A DNA stretch of 64,000 nt from Tepidicaulis sp002389665 (GTDB taxonomy: Bacteria; Pseudomonadota; Alphaproteobacteria; Parvibaculales; Parvibaculaceae): NCBI RefSeq assembly GCF_965222285.1, contig NZ_OZ244942.1:186001-250000 (forward strand), in the 5' to 3' direction. A program made the translations under genes and the position numbers. Shown here one piece after another: positions 1 through 8,798 of the stretch. Under the pieces are notes generated by a model. That model did not search any database, was not told where the DNA came from, and saw only the letters and a list, made by a program, of their open reading frames with translations. The stretch's first letter is position 1, and every line of letters begins with the position of its first letter.

Positions 1-250
1 TGGAATTGTCCCACCAGACGGTGTTTTCGGTCTTCTCGTCGCGGACGATGAATTTGTCCTGGGCGGAGCGGCCGGTGTGCTCGCCGGTGCGGACCACCAT
101 CGCGCCTTGCGCGGACAGTTCGGCTTCCTCGCGCCGGATGGCTTCTTCGTAAAGCTTGGCGGGCCGGTAATTCCAATGCACCGCTTCAAGATTGGTGAAG
201 CCCTGTTTGTCCACACCGTTTTTGCTGATGTACAGCCCAGTCTGTTTCAC
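1..250 (-). CDS. pckA: phosphoenolpyruvate carboxykinase (ATP), N-terminal part, runs off the window
   Basis: Only the first 83 codons are visible. PckA converts oxaloacetate and ATP to phosphoenolpyruvate, the cytosolic entry step of gluconeogenesis. The fragment carries the family's N-terminal block (V-V-R-T-G-E-H-T-G-R-S, then D-K-F-I-V) about 55 residues in. Two in-frame GTG codons lie at the start. The one ending at 250 is preferred because AGGAG lies about 8 bases upstream of it, while the GTG ending at 256 abuts that site. In alphaproteobacteria pckA is usually divergent from and next to chvI/chvG; here about 6 kb of other genes lies between them. Identification is firm; the exact start is inferred. 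Confidence 0.9.
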   Translation of the reverse strand, partial: MKQTGLYISKNGVDKQGFTNLEAVHWNYRPAKLYEEAIRREEAELSAQGAMVVRTGEHTGRSAQDKFIVRDEKTENTVWWDNS

Positions 251-256
251 GCCCAC

Positions 257-717
257 TCTCCTCGTGTCTCGCCTGTCTGTCACGTTGGGTGAGGGATGAA
301 CCGGAGCCGACACCCAGTCTTCGGGAGGGGTTGAAACCGCCAATCGCCAAGACGTGACGTACCAATAATCTAAAGAGGCGGGTGACCCCGCCCGTTCAAC
401 TCAAAATATGTTCCCAGCAAAGAAGGGGCCGTGCGGCCGACGCGGCTCCGAACCCCTGCTCCAACTTTGGCTATATGGTGCCAAGCTTACTTGCCCGGCA
501 TCTCCCGCCAAGTGCGCGTCACCATAGTGTCGCGCCCCCCGCTGCGCAACTGGATTCGGACCGGGGAAGGGGGGAAATTGCCGCACCTTTCCGGCCCTTT
601 TGCCGCCTTGGTAAACAGGCCTTACCGGCGGGGAAAAAGCCGGGTGAAAAGAGCACAAAAGAGGAACCGGAAAGGCCGCTCCAAGCCCGCTTTCTCTGAC
701 CTGCTTTAGGGAGGCCT
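257..717. other. intergenic region upstream of pckA
   Basis: About 460 bases without a convincing gene. Short open frames exist on both strands but none has a ribosome site plus a recognisable protein. A small hairpin (GGCGGG/CCCGCC) lies near 377-392. The region must hold the pckA promoter, but no clear -35/-10 pair stands out. Confidence 0.5.
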
Positions 718-1509
718 TCAGGCCTTGGCCCGGGCTTCCTTGACCAGTGCCACCAGCATCTGCCGGGCCTCGGTGGGCGTGAAAACCGGGGCGGGGAAGT
801 CGAGCCGGGCAAAATGCCGGCCTTTGCCCGTGGGCGTCCCCTCTTCGGGCGCTTCGGTATCGAGCACGAGGTCCGCCCCTTCCGGGTCGATGCCGCTCAT
901 CCGCCAGGCGCCTTCTTGGCGCCCAAGGAGCTTTCCGGCGTACAGGGCGATGGCGTCGGCGTGATCCTCGTTCATATGGGCGGTGATGCCTTCCGCCCCT
1001 TTCACCAGTTCTCCTGCTTCCTCGAGCGGGAAGGTGAGGTCGGCGTCGGAAAGATTGCCGATCCGCCCGAACCCTTCCACGATCCGCCCGCCTGAGAGGC
1101 GCAGCGCGTAATAGGAAAAATCGAGCGCGGTGTCATAGTCCCGTGTTTCCGGATGCAGTGCGGTAAAGCGGGCCTTGGCGCGTGCCGCTTCCGCGCCTTC
1201 CAGCTTTTCCGCCCGTCCCTGGACGCTCACCCGGGCAAGGTTCATGCGCTCGGCCCCTTCCGCTCCCGGCGTCTCGAACAGGAGGCTGATCTCGGGGTTT
1301 GCCTCTATATGGCGGGTATGGGCGGCCAGGCGCGAGATCAGCAAGAGCGGCACGGCATCCATCAGGCAGGCGGTCTGCGCCAGGCTGACGAAAGGCGCGG
1401 CGCTTTTGGCTTCCTGCGTGGCAAGCGGCACGAAACGCCCGGCACGGATGAGCTGGCGCGCCGTGGCGGCAAGGGCGGATTTTTCAGGTTTTTTCTGGGC
1501 GAGTGTCAT
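718..1509 (-). CDS. HugZ-type pyridoxamine-phosphate-oxidase-fold protein with DUF2470 domain
   Basis: A 263-residue protein. Residues about 15-165 match the split-barrel flavin/heme-binding fold of the PNPOx-like superfamily. The last 90 residues form a DUF2470 domain, recognised by its H-M-N-E-D-H-x-D-A motif near residue 182. This arrangement is that of HugZ/HutZ, soluble proteins that bind heme and in some bacteria degrade it; others of the family have unknown ligands. It stands alone between pckA and a divergent MATE gene, with no heme-uptake genes nearby. Family assignment is strong. Heme degradation is inference. Confidence 0.82.
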   Translation of the reverse strand: MTLAQKKPEKSALAATARQLIRAGRFVPLATQEAKSAAPFVSLAQTACLMDAVPLLLISRLAAHTRHIEANPEISLLFETPGAEGAERMNLARVSVQGRAEKLEGAEAARAKARFTALHPETRDYDTALDFSYYALRLSGGRIVEGFGRIGNLSDADLTFPLEEAGELVKGAEGITAHMNEDHADAIALYAGKLLGRQEGAWRMSGIDPEGADLVLDTEAPEEGTPTGKGRHFARLDFPAPVFTPTEARQMLVALVKEARAKA

Positions 1510-1631
1510 GGCCTGCTTATATACTGAAAAGCTGTGCCAGACCAGATTGCCGCTTGAGTTTAAAGGCAGGCTTCGGCGCTAGCCGCATCTTCATGCGTTC
1601 CCATATTTGTTGAATGAAGAAAGGCCAGGCG

Positions 1632-3062
1632 ATGGCACGCCCCCTCGATCCCTTTTCCGCGCCCGCAGCGCCTGCGCCCGCTTTACCGCTGGATTCCTTC
1701 GACCTCCACATCAAGCGCACGCTGACCCTCGCCTTCCCGGTGGTGCTGGCGCGCGCCGGCATGGTTGGTATCTTCACCGCCGATACGATCATGGTCGGCC
1801 ATTACGGGGCGGGCGAGCTGGCCTATCTTGCGCTTGGCATCGCCATTCAGTCGGTCTTCCTTTTGATGTCGATCGGGCTTTTGCAGGGCACGATGATCCT
1901 GGCGAGCCAGGCTTACGGGGCGAGCGATTTTCGCGCCGCAGGCGCGGCCTGGCGCGCCGGGCTTTATCATGCGGTGCTGCTCGGGCTCGTCTTCGGCATC
2001 ATTTGCGCGCTGGGCGAGCCGCTGCTTCTTGCCATCGGCCAGAGCCCGGAGCTTGCAGCGGGCGGCGGCGGCGTTTCGCTTGCCTTCGGTCTCTCCATGC
2101 CGGGACTTCTGATTTACATCTGCTCCAGCTATTTCCTGGAATCGATCCAGCGCCCGCGTGTCGGCATGTACATCATGGCGGCGGCCAATCTGCTCAATAT
2201 CGCGCTCAACGGCTTTTTCATTTACGGGCTGGCCAGCTGGAGCGAGCCGATGGGCGCGGTGGGCGCGGCCATCGCCACGGCGTGCACGCGCTGGTTCTTC
2301 GCCGCCGCGATCCTTGCTTACATCTTCTCCATGGTCTGGCGGGAGGGGGAAGATCCGTTCGGCCTGCGCGTCAAGCTTTTGCGCTGGTGGGCGGAGGCGC
2401 GCCGCCTCGGCGCCTCGACGGGCAGGCGTCTTCGGGCGCAAGGCATCGGCATGGCGGTGATGATGGCGCTCGATGCCGCCGCCTTCCAGACGCTTATTTT
2501 GATGGCGGGCTATCTTGGGGAAAAGGAGCTCGCCGCCTATCATGTCGTCGTCAACGCCATGATCCTTGTGCTGATGATGGCGATCGGCTGTTCCTCTGCC
2601 ACGTCCGTGCGGGTGGGCAATGCCATCGGCCGGGGTGATGCGCCCAATATGCGCCGTGCGGGCTGGGTCGGCATCGGGCTCGGCGCCTGTTTCGTGCTGC
2701 CTTTCGCGCTTATCGCGCTGATCCTGCCGGGCGGTGTGGCCGCGCTTTATACGTCCGATCCGGCGGTGATCGAGATTGCCCGCACCACCTTCCTCGTTGC
2801 CGGGATCGTGCTTGTCGTCGACGGGGCGGTGGCGACCACCATCGGCGCCTTGCGCGGGGCGGGCGATGTCTGGCCCACCATGATCCGTTTCATCGGCTCC
2901 TTCTGGCTGATCGGCATTCCGACCGGCTATGTCATGGCGTTTGAAATGGGCTTTGGCGCACCCGGCCTTTTGATGGGCCTCGGCTCGGCCATCTATATCG
3001 CCTTTGCGCTTCTCATCTTCCGCTTCCGCAAAGTCGCGCATATGCCGCTGAAGCGGGTGTGA
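1632..3062 (+). CDS. MATE family efflux transporter
   Basis: A polytopic inner-membrane protein of 476 residues with about twelve hydrophobic segments in two pseudo-repeats, the length and pattern of MATE (NorM/DinF) exporters. These expel cationic drugs and metabolites in exchange for Na+ or H+. Conserved features include an early P-V-V-L-A-R-A-G-M segment and the G-A-L-R-G-A-G-D-V-W block around residue 410. The start is placed at 1632 because GAAAGG lies 7 bases upstream; an in-frame ATG at 1614 has no ribosome site. A TetR gene follows on the opposite strand and converges with it. The substrate cannot be told from sequence. Confidence 0.88.
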   Translation: MARPLDPFSAPAAPAPALPLDSFDLHIKRTLTLAFPVVLARAGMVGIFTADTIMVGHYGAGELAYLALGIAIQSVFLLMSIGLLQGTMILASQAYGASDFRAAGAAWRAGLYHAVLLGLVFGIICALGEPLLLAIGQSPELAAGGGGVSLAFGLSMPGLLIYICSSYFLESIQRPRVGMYIMAAANLLNIALNGFFIYGLASWSEPMGAVGAAIATACTRWFFAAAILAYIFSMVWREGEDPFGLRVKLLRWWAEARRLGASTGRRLRAQGIGMAVMMALDAAAFQTLILMAGYLGEKELAAYHVVVNAMILVLMMAIGCSSATSVRVGNAIGRGDAPNMRRAGWVGIGLGACFVLPFALIALILPGGVAALYTSDPAVIEIARTTFLVAGIVLVVDGAVATTIGALRGAGDVWPTMIRFIGSFWLIGIPTGYVMAFEMGFGAPGLLMGLGSAIYIAFALLIFRFRKVAHMPLKRV

Positions 3063-3066
3063 GGCT

Positions 3067-3657
3067 TCAGGCTTGGGAGAAGTGCTCGCCGATCAGCGCA
3101 AGCGCCGCGCGCTTGGCGGTGCGCGCGGCATGGGAGGAGCCTGAAACCTGCGCCGTTACCGTCGCTCCTTCGAAGAGGAGCGCCAACTCGTCGGCCAGCG
3201 CTTCGGGCTCGCTCGCGCCCGCCTCCCGGCAGAGCTTTAGAATGAAGGCCCGCATCATGTTCTTGAAATCCTGGCAGGCGGAGCGGATGGGCGGGCTCGC
3301 CTGGGCATATTCGCCCACCGCGTTGATGAAGATGCAGCCGTAAAAACCCGGCTCTTCGAACCAGTTTTCCGCCGCATCGAAAAGCCCGGCCAGACGGCTG
3401 CGCGCATCGCGCCCGTTCTTTTCCACATCGCGCATGAAATTGTTGCGGAAGGCGCTGTCATGCACGCGCAGCACCGCCAGGATCAGTTCTTCCTTGGAGC
3501 GGAAATGACTATAGAGCGTCTTCTTCGAGACCCCGGCTTCCAGAATGATCTTGTCGATCCCTGTCGCATGAAATCCGTCTCGGGCGAAAAGCCGCCCGGC
3601 GGTCTGGATGAGATGGTCGCGGCGTGAGGCGGCGGGAAGGTCGGAAGCACGGGTCAT
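3067..3657 (-). CDS. TetR/AcrR family transcriptional regulator
   Basis: A 196-residue repressor with an N-terminal helix-turn-helix (about residues 12-55, ending in G-V-S-K-K-T-L-Y-S-H-F) and a helical ligand-binding domain. Upstream in-frame starts (3717, 3777) would put the palindrome at 3698-3715 inside the coding region. With the start at 3657 the length is typical and the palindrome falls about 40 bases upstream, where an autoregulatory operator is expected. It faces the secreted YHS-protein gene across a region with two related palindromes, so it probably represses itself and that gene, and perhaps the convergent MATE gene. The ligand is unknown. Confidence 0.85.
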   Translation of the reverse strand: MTRASDLPAASRRDHLIQTAGRLFARDGFHATGIDKIILEAGVSKKTLYSHFRSKEELILAVLRVHDSAFRNNFMRDVEKNGRDARSRLAGLFDAAENWFEEPGFYGCIFINAVGEYAQASPPIRSACQDFKNMMRAFILKLCREAGASEPEALADELALLFEGATVTAQVSGSSHAARTAKRAALALIGEHFSQA

Positions 3658-3697
3658 CGGGTACGGGCCACTGGCCGCCAGGCGGCGGATGAAAAGG

Positions 3698-3715
3698 GTA
3701 AACAGAACTGTTTCC
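3698..3715. promoter_or_regulatory. putative TetR operator 1
   Basis: AAACAG-AA-CTGTTT is an inverted repeat of two 6-base arms about 40 bases upstream of the chosen TetR start. It shares its arms with the longer palindrome at 3842-3859. Two copies of the same dyad in one divergent intergenic region is the usual layout for a TetR repressor and its target. Confidence 0.6.
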
Positions 3716-3841
3716 ATATTTGGCCACTTTTTACACGGATGCAAGGTGGAACGAAAGGGTTCTTGCCTCACGCTCATGTGAAAACGCGTGTGCCAGTCGT
3801 GGTTTTGAAAATCGATCCCCGGTCATTACTTCTGGGAGCAA

Positions 3842-3859
3842 GGAAACAGATCTGTTTCC
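3842..3859. promoter_or_regulatory. putative TetR operator 2 (perfect 18-bp palindrome)
   Basis: GGAAACAG-AT-CTGTTTCC is a perfect 18-base palindrome 85 bases upstream of the YHS-protein start. Its arms repeat those of the site at 3698-3715. It lies in the region expected to hold the promoter of the rightward gene. Confidence 0.65.
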
Positions 3860-3944
3860 CGATGCTTTGCGGGTGGTGTGCCGCCTCGATCATGCAGACC
3901 CGGCCTCGCAAGCTCTAACCACGCAAAAGCCAAGGAGTAAGGCA

Positions 3945-4406
3945 ATGCAGATTTTGAAATCCTTCATGGGCGCTCTGTTCGCCGTGATGTTCGTCATGGG
4001 CGCCGCAGGCGTTGCCCGTGCTGACGTTGCTCACATGACTGTGGGCGCCGGCGGCTATGACCTCGTTTCCTACCAGACCAACACGAAGCCCCTGCGCGGC
4101 AGCGGCGACTTCGCTCTCGAGCATGACGGCGTGAGCTACCTCTTCGCTTCCGACGCCAACCGCGAAGCGTTCAAAGCTGACCCGGCGAAATACCTGCCCG
4201 CTTACGGCGGCTACTGCGCTTACGGCGTGTCGGTCGGTAAGAAGTTCTACGGCGACCCGGAAGTGTGGCGCGTGGTTGACGGCACGCTCTACCTGAACCT
4301 GAACACGAAAGTGCAGGATCTGTGGCTGGAAGACGTTGCCGGCAAGGTTTCCCAGGCGAACACGTACTGGAAAGACATCAAAGACAAGCCGGCAAGCGAA
4401 CTCTAA
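3945..4406 (+). CDS. secreted YHS domain-containing protein
   Basis: A 153-residue protein with a clear Sec signal peptide (hydrophobic stretch about residues 7-22, cleavage after A-R-A). A YHS-type metal-binding domain follows: the G-x-D-L-V-S-Y start, then F-A-S-D-A-N-R-E-A-F near residue 67 and Y-G-G-Y-C-A-Y-G near 87. Such periplasmic proteins are thought to bind metal ions; no reaction is established. The start at 3945 is fixed by AAGGAG 8 bases upstream and by the signal peptide. It is probably controlled by the divergent TetR repressor. A strong terminator follows. Confidence 0.85.
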   Translation: MQILKSFMGALFAVMFVMGAAGVARADVAHMTVGAGGYDLVSYQTNTKPLRGSGDFALEHDGVSYLFASDANREAFKADPAKYLPAYGGYCAYGVSVGKKFYGDPEVWRVVDGTLYLNLNTKVQDLWLEDVAGKVSQANTYWKDIKDKPASEL

Positions 4407-4453
4407 GCCGCTGGCTTTCGCATCGGTTTGTCCATTTCCCGGTGCTCATCAAG

Positions 4454-4490
4454 CGCCCGGCCCCTTTAAAAAGGGCCGGGCGTTTTCTTT
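4454..4490 (+). terminator. Rho-independent terminator
   Basis: A 10-base perfect stem (CGCCCGGCCC with GGGCCGGGCG) with an A/T-rich loop, followed by TTTTCTTT. It ends the YHS-protein transcript. Confidence 0.9.
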
Positions 4491-4505
4491 GAGGAGAGGC
4501 GGGCT

Positions 4506-5978
4506 TTACTGCGCGCCCGATGTCGCATCCTCGATCAGGCCGACATAAAAGCGCACGGCCTTTTCCATGTTCTCAACGGTGATGCGCTCATTCGTGCCGT
4601 GGAAGCGGGCGGTGTCCCCCGGCCCGAGCACGATGGGGATGAAGCGGTAGATATTGTCCGATACTTCCCCGTAATGGCGCGAATCCGTGCCGCCCACCAC
4701 CAGATTGGGTGCGACGGCCGCCCCCGGGAATGCGCCGCGCACATGGCGCTCCAGAAGCGTGTAGCCTTCCGACTCCGTCGGTGAGACGGTTGAGGGCAGA
4801 CGCCCCGGATTGGAAATTTCCACCGTCACCGTCGGATCGTCGATCGCCTCGGTCACATGGTCCACCACATCGTCGAAATCGTTACGCGGATGGATGCGGA
4901 AATTGACGATGCCCGTCGCGCTGGTCGGCAGCACGTTTTCCTTCAAGCCCGCCCGCAGCATAGTGGGCGCGATGGTGGTGCGCAGCTGCGCATCCGAGGT
5001 GGGGCTGGCGCTCATCAGGTTTTCGATCATCGGCCCGAAAAGCCAGCGGTTGGCGAAGACCATGCGCTGCAGGAAAGGCGCATGGGGCGCGAGCGCGTCG
5101 ATCATCTGCGCCGCCGGTCCCTCGATCCCGCCCTCGAAGGGTTTTTTCTGCAAACGGTCGATGGCTTTGGCAAGCGTGCCCACCGCCGTCTCGCGCGGCG
5201 GCATGGAAGAATGCCCGCCTTGCGCATGGGCGGTCAGCGTCAGCGAGATATAGCCCTTCTCGGCAATCCCGATCAGCGCCACCTTGCCCTCGATGCCGGG
5301 CATCAGATTGTCGGCGACAATGCCGCCTTCATCGGCAACGAAATGGAGGCGGATGCCGCGCTCTTTCATGAGCTGGCCGATCACCTGATTGCCTTGCGGG
5401 CCGCCCACTTCTTCATCATGGCCGAAGGCGAACATGATCGTGCGTTTGGGTTTCAGCCCTTGCGCGGCGAGCATCTCCGCCGCCTCGACCATGGCGATGA
5501 GCGAGCCTTTATTGTCGATCGTGCCGCGCCCCCAGATGAACCCGTCCGCCACGGTGCCGGAAAAAGGCGGATGCTCCCAGGAGCCTTCCGAGCCCGGGAT
5601 CACCGGCACCACGTCGATATGCGACATGAGCAGTACGGGGTCGAGGCTTTCATCGCTCCCCTTCCAGGTGAAAAGCAGGCTGTAATCGCTGACGATCTCG
5701 CGCGTCGCGGCGGCGTGGAAGGCGGGATAAGTCGCCTCCAGCCAATCGCGGAATTTGACGAATTCTTCCCCTTTGCTCTGCGAGGGGATCTGATGGGAAA
5801 TGGTTTTGAACTGGATCGCCTCGCCCAGCCGCCGCGCCGCCGCTTCCCCGTCGATGGCGATGTCGCTTTCCTTGGCCGCCTCGCGGCTTTCCGGCGCCGC
5901 CACCATGAAGGTGCGCACCAGCACGATGGCGGCAAGCACCAACACCAGGGCGCCCAGCCCTGCCAAAATCTTCTTCAT
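4506..5978 (-). CDS. M20 family metallopeptidase (carboxypeptidase S-like), membrane anchored
   Basis: A 490-residue protein with an N-terminal hydrophobic anchor (about residues 4-24). Metal ligands of M20 di-zinc peptidases are visible: S-H-I-D-V-V-P around residue 119, G-R-G-T-I-D-N-K-G around 150, the catalytic pair in H-D-E-E-V-G-G around 185, and a C-terminal G-G-T-D-S-R-H-Y-G block. The closest named relatives are yeast-type carboxypeptidase S (CPS1) and similar N-acyl amino acid hydrolases. The anchor suggests activity at the outer face of the inner membrane. It is one of the genes separating pckA from chvI. Substrate unknown. Confidence 0.88.
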   Translation of the reverse strand: MKKILAGLGALVLVLAAIVLVRTFMVAAPESREAAKESDIAIDGEAAARRLGEAIQFKTISHQIPSQSKGEEFVKFRDWLEATYPAFHAAATREIVSDYSLLFTWKGSDESLDPVLLMSHIDVVPVIPGSEGSWEHPPFSGTVADGFIWGRGTIDNKGSLIAMVEAAEMLAAQGLKPKRTIMFAFGHDEEVGGPQGNQVIGQLMKERGIRLHFVADEGGIVADNLMPGIEGKVALIGIAEKGYISLTLTAHAQGGHSSMPPRETAVGTLAKAIDRLQKKPFEGGIEGPAAQMIDALAPHAPFLQRMVFANRWLFGPMIENLMSASPTSDAQLRTTIAPTMLRAGLKENVLPTSATGIVNFRIHPRNDFDDVVDHVTEAIDDPTVTVEISNPGRLPSTVSPTESEGYTLLERHVRGAFPGAAVAPNLVVGGTDSRHYGEVSDNIYRFIPIVLGPGDTARFHGTNERITVENMEKAVRFYVGLIEDATSGAQ

Positions 5979-6301
5979 TCTCTAACTCCCAGCCTGAGGC
6001 GCCGGTTTTCCGGCGCTTTGCGAGGCAGTCTGCGCGATCCCGGGTCAAAGTCAAACCGCCAGGCCGGCACCCCCGCGCCCTCCTGAGCGAGGACCGGCAG
6101 ACATGGTGCGGGCATGGCGCGGGCCCGGCCAAGCCTTTATACTCCTGGCGCGGGGAGGCGGGGATAAAGCGGCGGGCTTGCGCCGCCTCATGCCACAATT
6201 TGGGCCAAAACGCCGCTTAAGCGGTGCAAGGCTTTGAAAATGCCGGGAGATAACCCGGCGTCTGGCCAGCTTGAACCATGCTGGATGTGAAGGGGATTTG
6301 A
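5979..6301. other. intergenic region upstream of chvI
   Basis: About 320 bases between two divergent genes. It is GC-rich and holds no convincing gene. It should carry the chvI promoter, but no consensus elements are evident. Confidence 0.5.
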
Positions 6302-7006
6302 ATGGCGACGATTGCGCTGGTGGATGACGACCGCAACATTCTGGCTTCGGTCAGCATCGCGCTCGAGGCGGAAGGCTTCCATGTCCAGACCTATACGGAC
6401 GGCGCCTCGGCCCTTGCCGGCCTGCAGGCGACGCCGCCGGATATTGCCGTCTTCGACATCAAGATGCCGCGCATGGACGGGCTGGAGCTGTTGCGCCGCC
6501 TGCGCCAGAAATCCGAACTGCCGGTCATTTTCCTCACCTCCAAGGATGATGAGATCGATGAATTGTTCGGCCTGAAAATGGGCGCGGACGATTACATCAA
6601 GAAGCCTTTCTCTCAGCGCCTTCTGGTGGAGCGGGTGAAGGCGATCCTGCGCCGCTCCGGCGCGGTGAAAGGCGGGCCGGAAGGCGAGGCGCAGCCTTCG
6701 GGCGGCATGCTGGAACGCGGCAAGCTCGTCATGGACCCGGACCGGCACACCTGCACCTGGAACGGCCAGGACGTGACGCTCACCGTTACGGAGTTTCTTA
6801 TCCTGCAGGCGCTCGCCCAGCGTCCCGGCTATGTGAAAAGCCGCGACCAGCTCATGGATGCGGCCTATGATGATCAGGTCTATGTGGATGACCGCACCAT
6901 CGACAGCCACATCAAGCGGCTGCGCAAGAAGTTCAAGCAAGCCGATGACGATTTCGACGCCATCGAAACGCTTTATGGCGTGGGCTACAAGTTCAAGGAA
7001 AGCTGA
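6302..7006 (+). CDS. chvI: two-component response regulator ChvI
   Basis: A 234-residue OmpR/PhoB-type regulator. The receiver domain (about 1-120) has the acidic pocket V-D-D-D, phospho-acceptor Asp52 in F-D-I-K-M-P, and the K-P pair near residue 100. A winged-helix DNA-binding domain occupies 135-232. Its place directly upstream of chvG and hprK is the conserved alphaproteobacterial arrangement, which supports ChvI over a generic OmpR name. ChvI/ChvG controls envelope, acid-stress and central carbon genes in rhizobia and relatives. The next gene begins 8 bases downstream. Confidence 0.92.
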   Translation: MATIALVDDDRNILASVSIALEAEGFHVQTYTDGASALAGLQATPPDIAVFDIKMPRMDGLELLRRLRQKSELPVIFLTSKDDEIDELFGLKMGADDYIKKPFSQRLLVERVKAILRRSGAVKGGPEGEAQPSGGMLERGKLVMDPDRHTCTWNGQDVTLTVTEFLILQALAQRPGYVKSRDQLMDAAYDDQVYVDDRTIDSHIKRLRKKFKQADDDFDAIETLYGVGYKFKES

Positions 7007-7013
7007 GGCCTGA

Positions 7014-8798
7014 ATGAGCTATGCGGCCCGGCAGGAGGAAGAACCTCAGGGTGAGAGCCGGCAGGACGCGGCGGAGGAAGCATCCTCCGGTCCGCTGAGC
7101 GCGGCGGGCCGCCTTTGGAGCACGCTCTCCGCCGCCTTCCGCCGCTTTCTTCTGCAATCGCGCTTTGCCAGCCTGACGCGGCGCATCGTCGTCTTCAATC
7201 TCGTCGCGCTTTGTCTGTTGGGCGCGGGCATTCTTTATCTCAACCAGTTCCGCCAGGGCCTCATCGATGCGCGCAAGCAGTCGTTGATGACCCAGGCGCA
7301 GATCATCGCGGGCGCCATCGGCGAAACGGCGACCGCGAGCCCGCTTGCCGAAACCGTCGATCCTTTGGAACAGATCGAGCGGCGCGGCAAATGGGTGAAC
7401 CCGGATGAATATTTCGAAGAGCGCGACATTGCCATTATCGCCGAGGAAGCCGCGCCCATCCTGCGCCGTCTCGTGCTTCCGACACAGACGCGCGCGCGCC
7501 TTTACGACCGTGACGGCTGGCTGATCCTCGATTCCCGCCAGCTCACCGATGCGGGCCAGATCATCCTCTTCGAATTGCCGCCGCCCGACGGGGCCGATGA
7601 GCGCGGGATTTTCACGCGGATTTTCGACACGGTGCGCGGCTGGCTGCCGGGCCGCGCCCTGCCGCGCTACCGGGAAGCGGGCAGTCAGAACGGCTATATC
7701 TACGATGAAGTGGCGCTGGCGCTGACCGGCACCGCCGCCACCATGGAGCGCATCTCCGATAGGGGCGAGTTGATCGTCTCCGTCGCCGTGCCGGTGCAGC
7801 GTTTCCGCGCGGTGCTCGGCACGCTGATGCTTTCCACCGAAGGCGGCGACATCGACGCCATCGTGCGCGCCGAGCGCCTGGCCATCGTGCAGGTCTTTCT
7901 CGTGGCGCTCGCCGTTTCCATTCTTCTTTCCGTCGTGCTTGCCGGCACCATTGCCGAGCCTGTGCGCCGCCTGGCCGAGGCGAGCGAGCGCGTGCGCCGG
8001 GGCAAGACCGGCCGTGTCGAGATCCCCGACTTTTCCGAGCGGCGCGATGAGATCGGCGAGCTTTCGGGCTCCTTGCGCGATATGACGAAAGCGCTTTACG
8101 ACCGCATCGATGCGATCGAAAGTTTCGCGGCAGATGTGGCGCACGAACTGAAGAACCCGCTCACCTCCATCCGCTCGGCCATCGAAACGCTCGACATTGC
8201 CAAGACGCCGGAACAGCGCGCCCGGCTCATGGATATTATCCAGCACGATATCCGCCGCATCGACCGGCTGATCTCCGACATTTCCGATGCCTCCCGCCTC
8301 GATGCCGAGCTCTCGCGCCAGGAGCTGGAAGAGGTGCGCCTCGATGTGCTGGCTGAAACCGTCATCGATCTTTTCAACGAGACGGGGGCGGGCGGCGCCA
8401 AAATCGTTCAATTCGAAAAGCCGGTGGGCGCGCGCGCCGACACCGCCTATAGCGTCACGGGCGTTGCCGACAGGCTCGGCCAGGTGCTGCGCAACCTCAT
8501 CGACAATGCGCTCTCCTTCACGCCGGAAGGCGGGCTGGTGCATGTGCGCGTCTCGCGCGAGGAAGACCGTGTGCGCCTGACGGTGGAGGATGAAGGGCCG
8601 GGCGTCCAGCCATCGAGCCTTGAGAAAATCTTCGAGCGTTTCCATTCCGACCGCCCCGGCGCCTTCGGCCGCCATTCCGGCCTCGGCCTTTCCATCTCCA
8701 AACAGATCGTCGAGGCCCATAACGGGCGCATCTGGGCGGAGAACCGGGAAGAGAAGGGCGCGCGCTTCACCGTCGAATTGCCCGCGGCGGAAGAATGA
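7014..8798 (+). CDS. chvG: two-component sensor histidine kinase ChvG
   Basis: A 594-residue inner-membrane kinase. A cytoplasmic N-terminal tail precedes membrane helix 1 (about 58-78), a periplasmic sensor of about 210 residues, helix 2 (about 288-310), a HAMP linker, a dimerisation helix with phospho-His377 in A-H-E-L-K-N-P-L, and an ATPase domain with N, G1 and G2 boxes. It follows chvI at 8 bases and overlaps hprK by four. The gene order chvI-chvG-hprK is the basis for the name. ChvG is expected to phosphorylate ChvI in response to envelope or acid stress. Confidence 0.92.
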   Translation: MSYAARQEEEPQGESRQDAAEEASSGPLSAAGRLWSTLSAAFRRFLLQSRFASLTRRIVVFNLVALCLLGAGILYLNQFRQGLIDARKQSLMTQAQIIAGAIGETATASPLAETVDPLEQIERRGKWVNPDEYFEERDIAIIAEEAAPILRRLVLPTQTRARLYDRDGWLILDSRQLTDAGQIILFELPPPDGADERGIFTRIFDTVRGWLPGRALPRYREAGSQNGYIYDEVALALTGTAATMERISDRGELIVSVAVPVQRFRAVLGTLMLSTEGGDIDAIVRAERLAIVQVFLVALAVSILLSVVLAGTIAEPVRRLAEASERVRRGKTGRVEIPDFSERRDEIGELSGSLRDMTKALYDRIDAIESFAADVAHELKNPLTSIRSAIETLDIAKTPEQRARLMDIIQHDIRRIDRLISDISDASRLDAELSRQELEEVRLDVLAETVIDLFNETGAGGAKIVQFEKPVGARADTAYSVTGVADRLGQVLRNLIDNALSFTPEGGLVHVRVSREEDRVRLTVEDEGPGVQPSSLEKIFERFHSDRPGAFGRHSGLGLSISKQIVEAHNGRIWAENREEKGARFTVELPAAEE

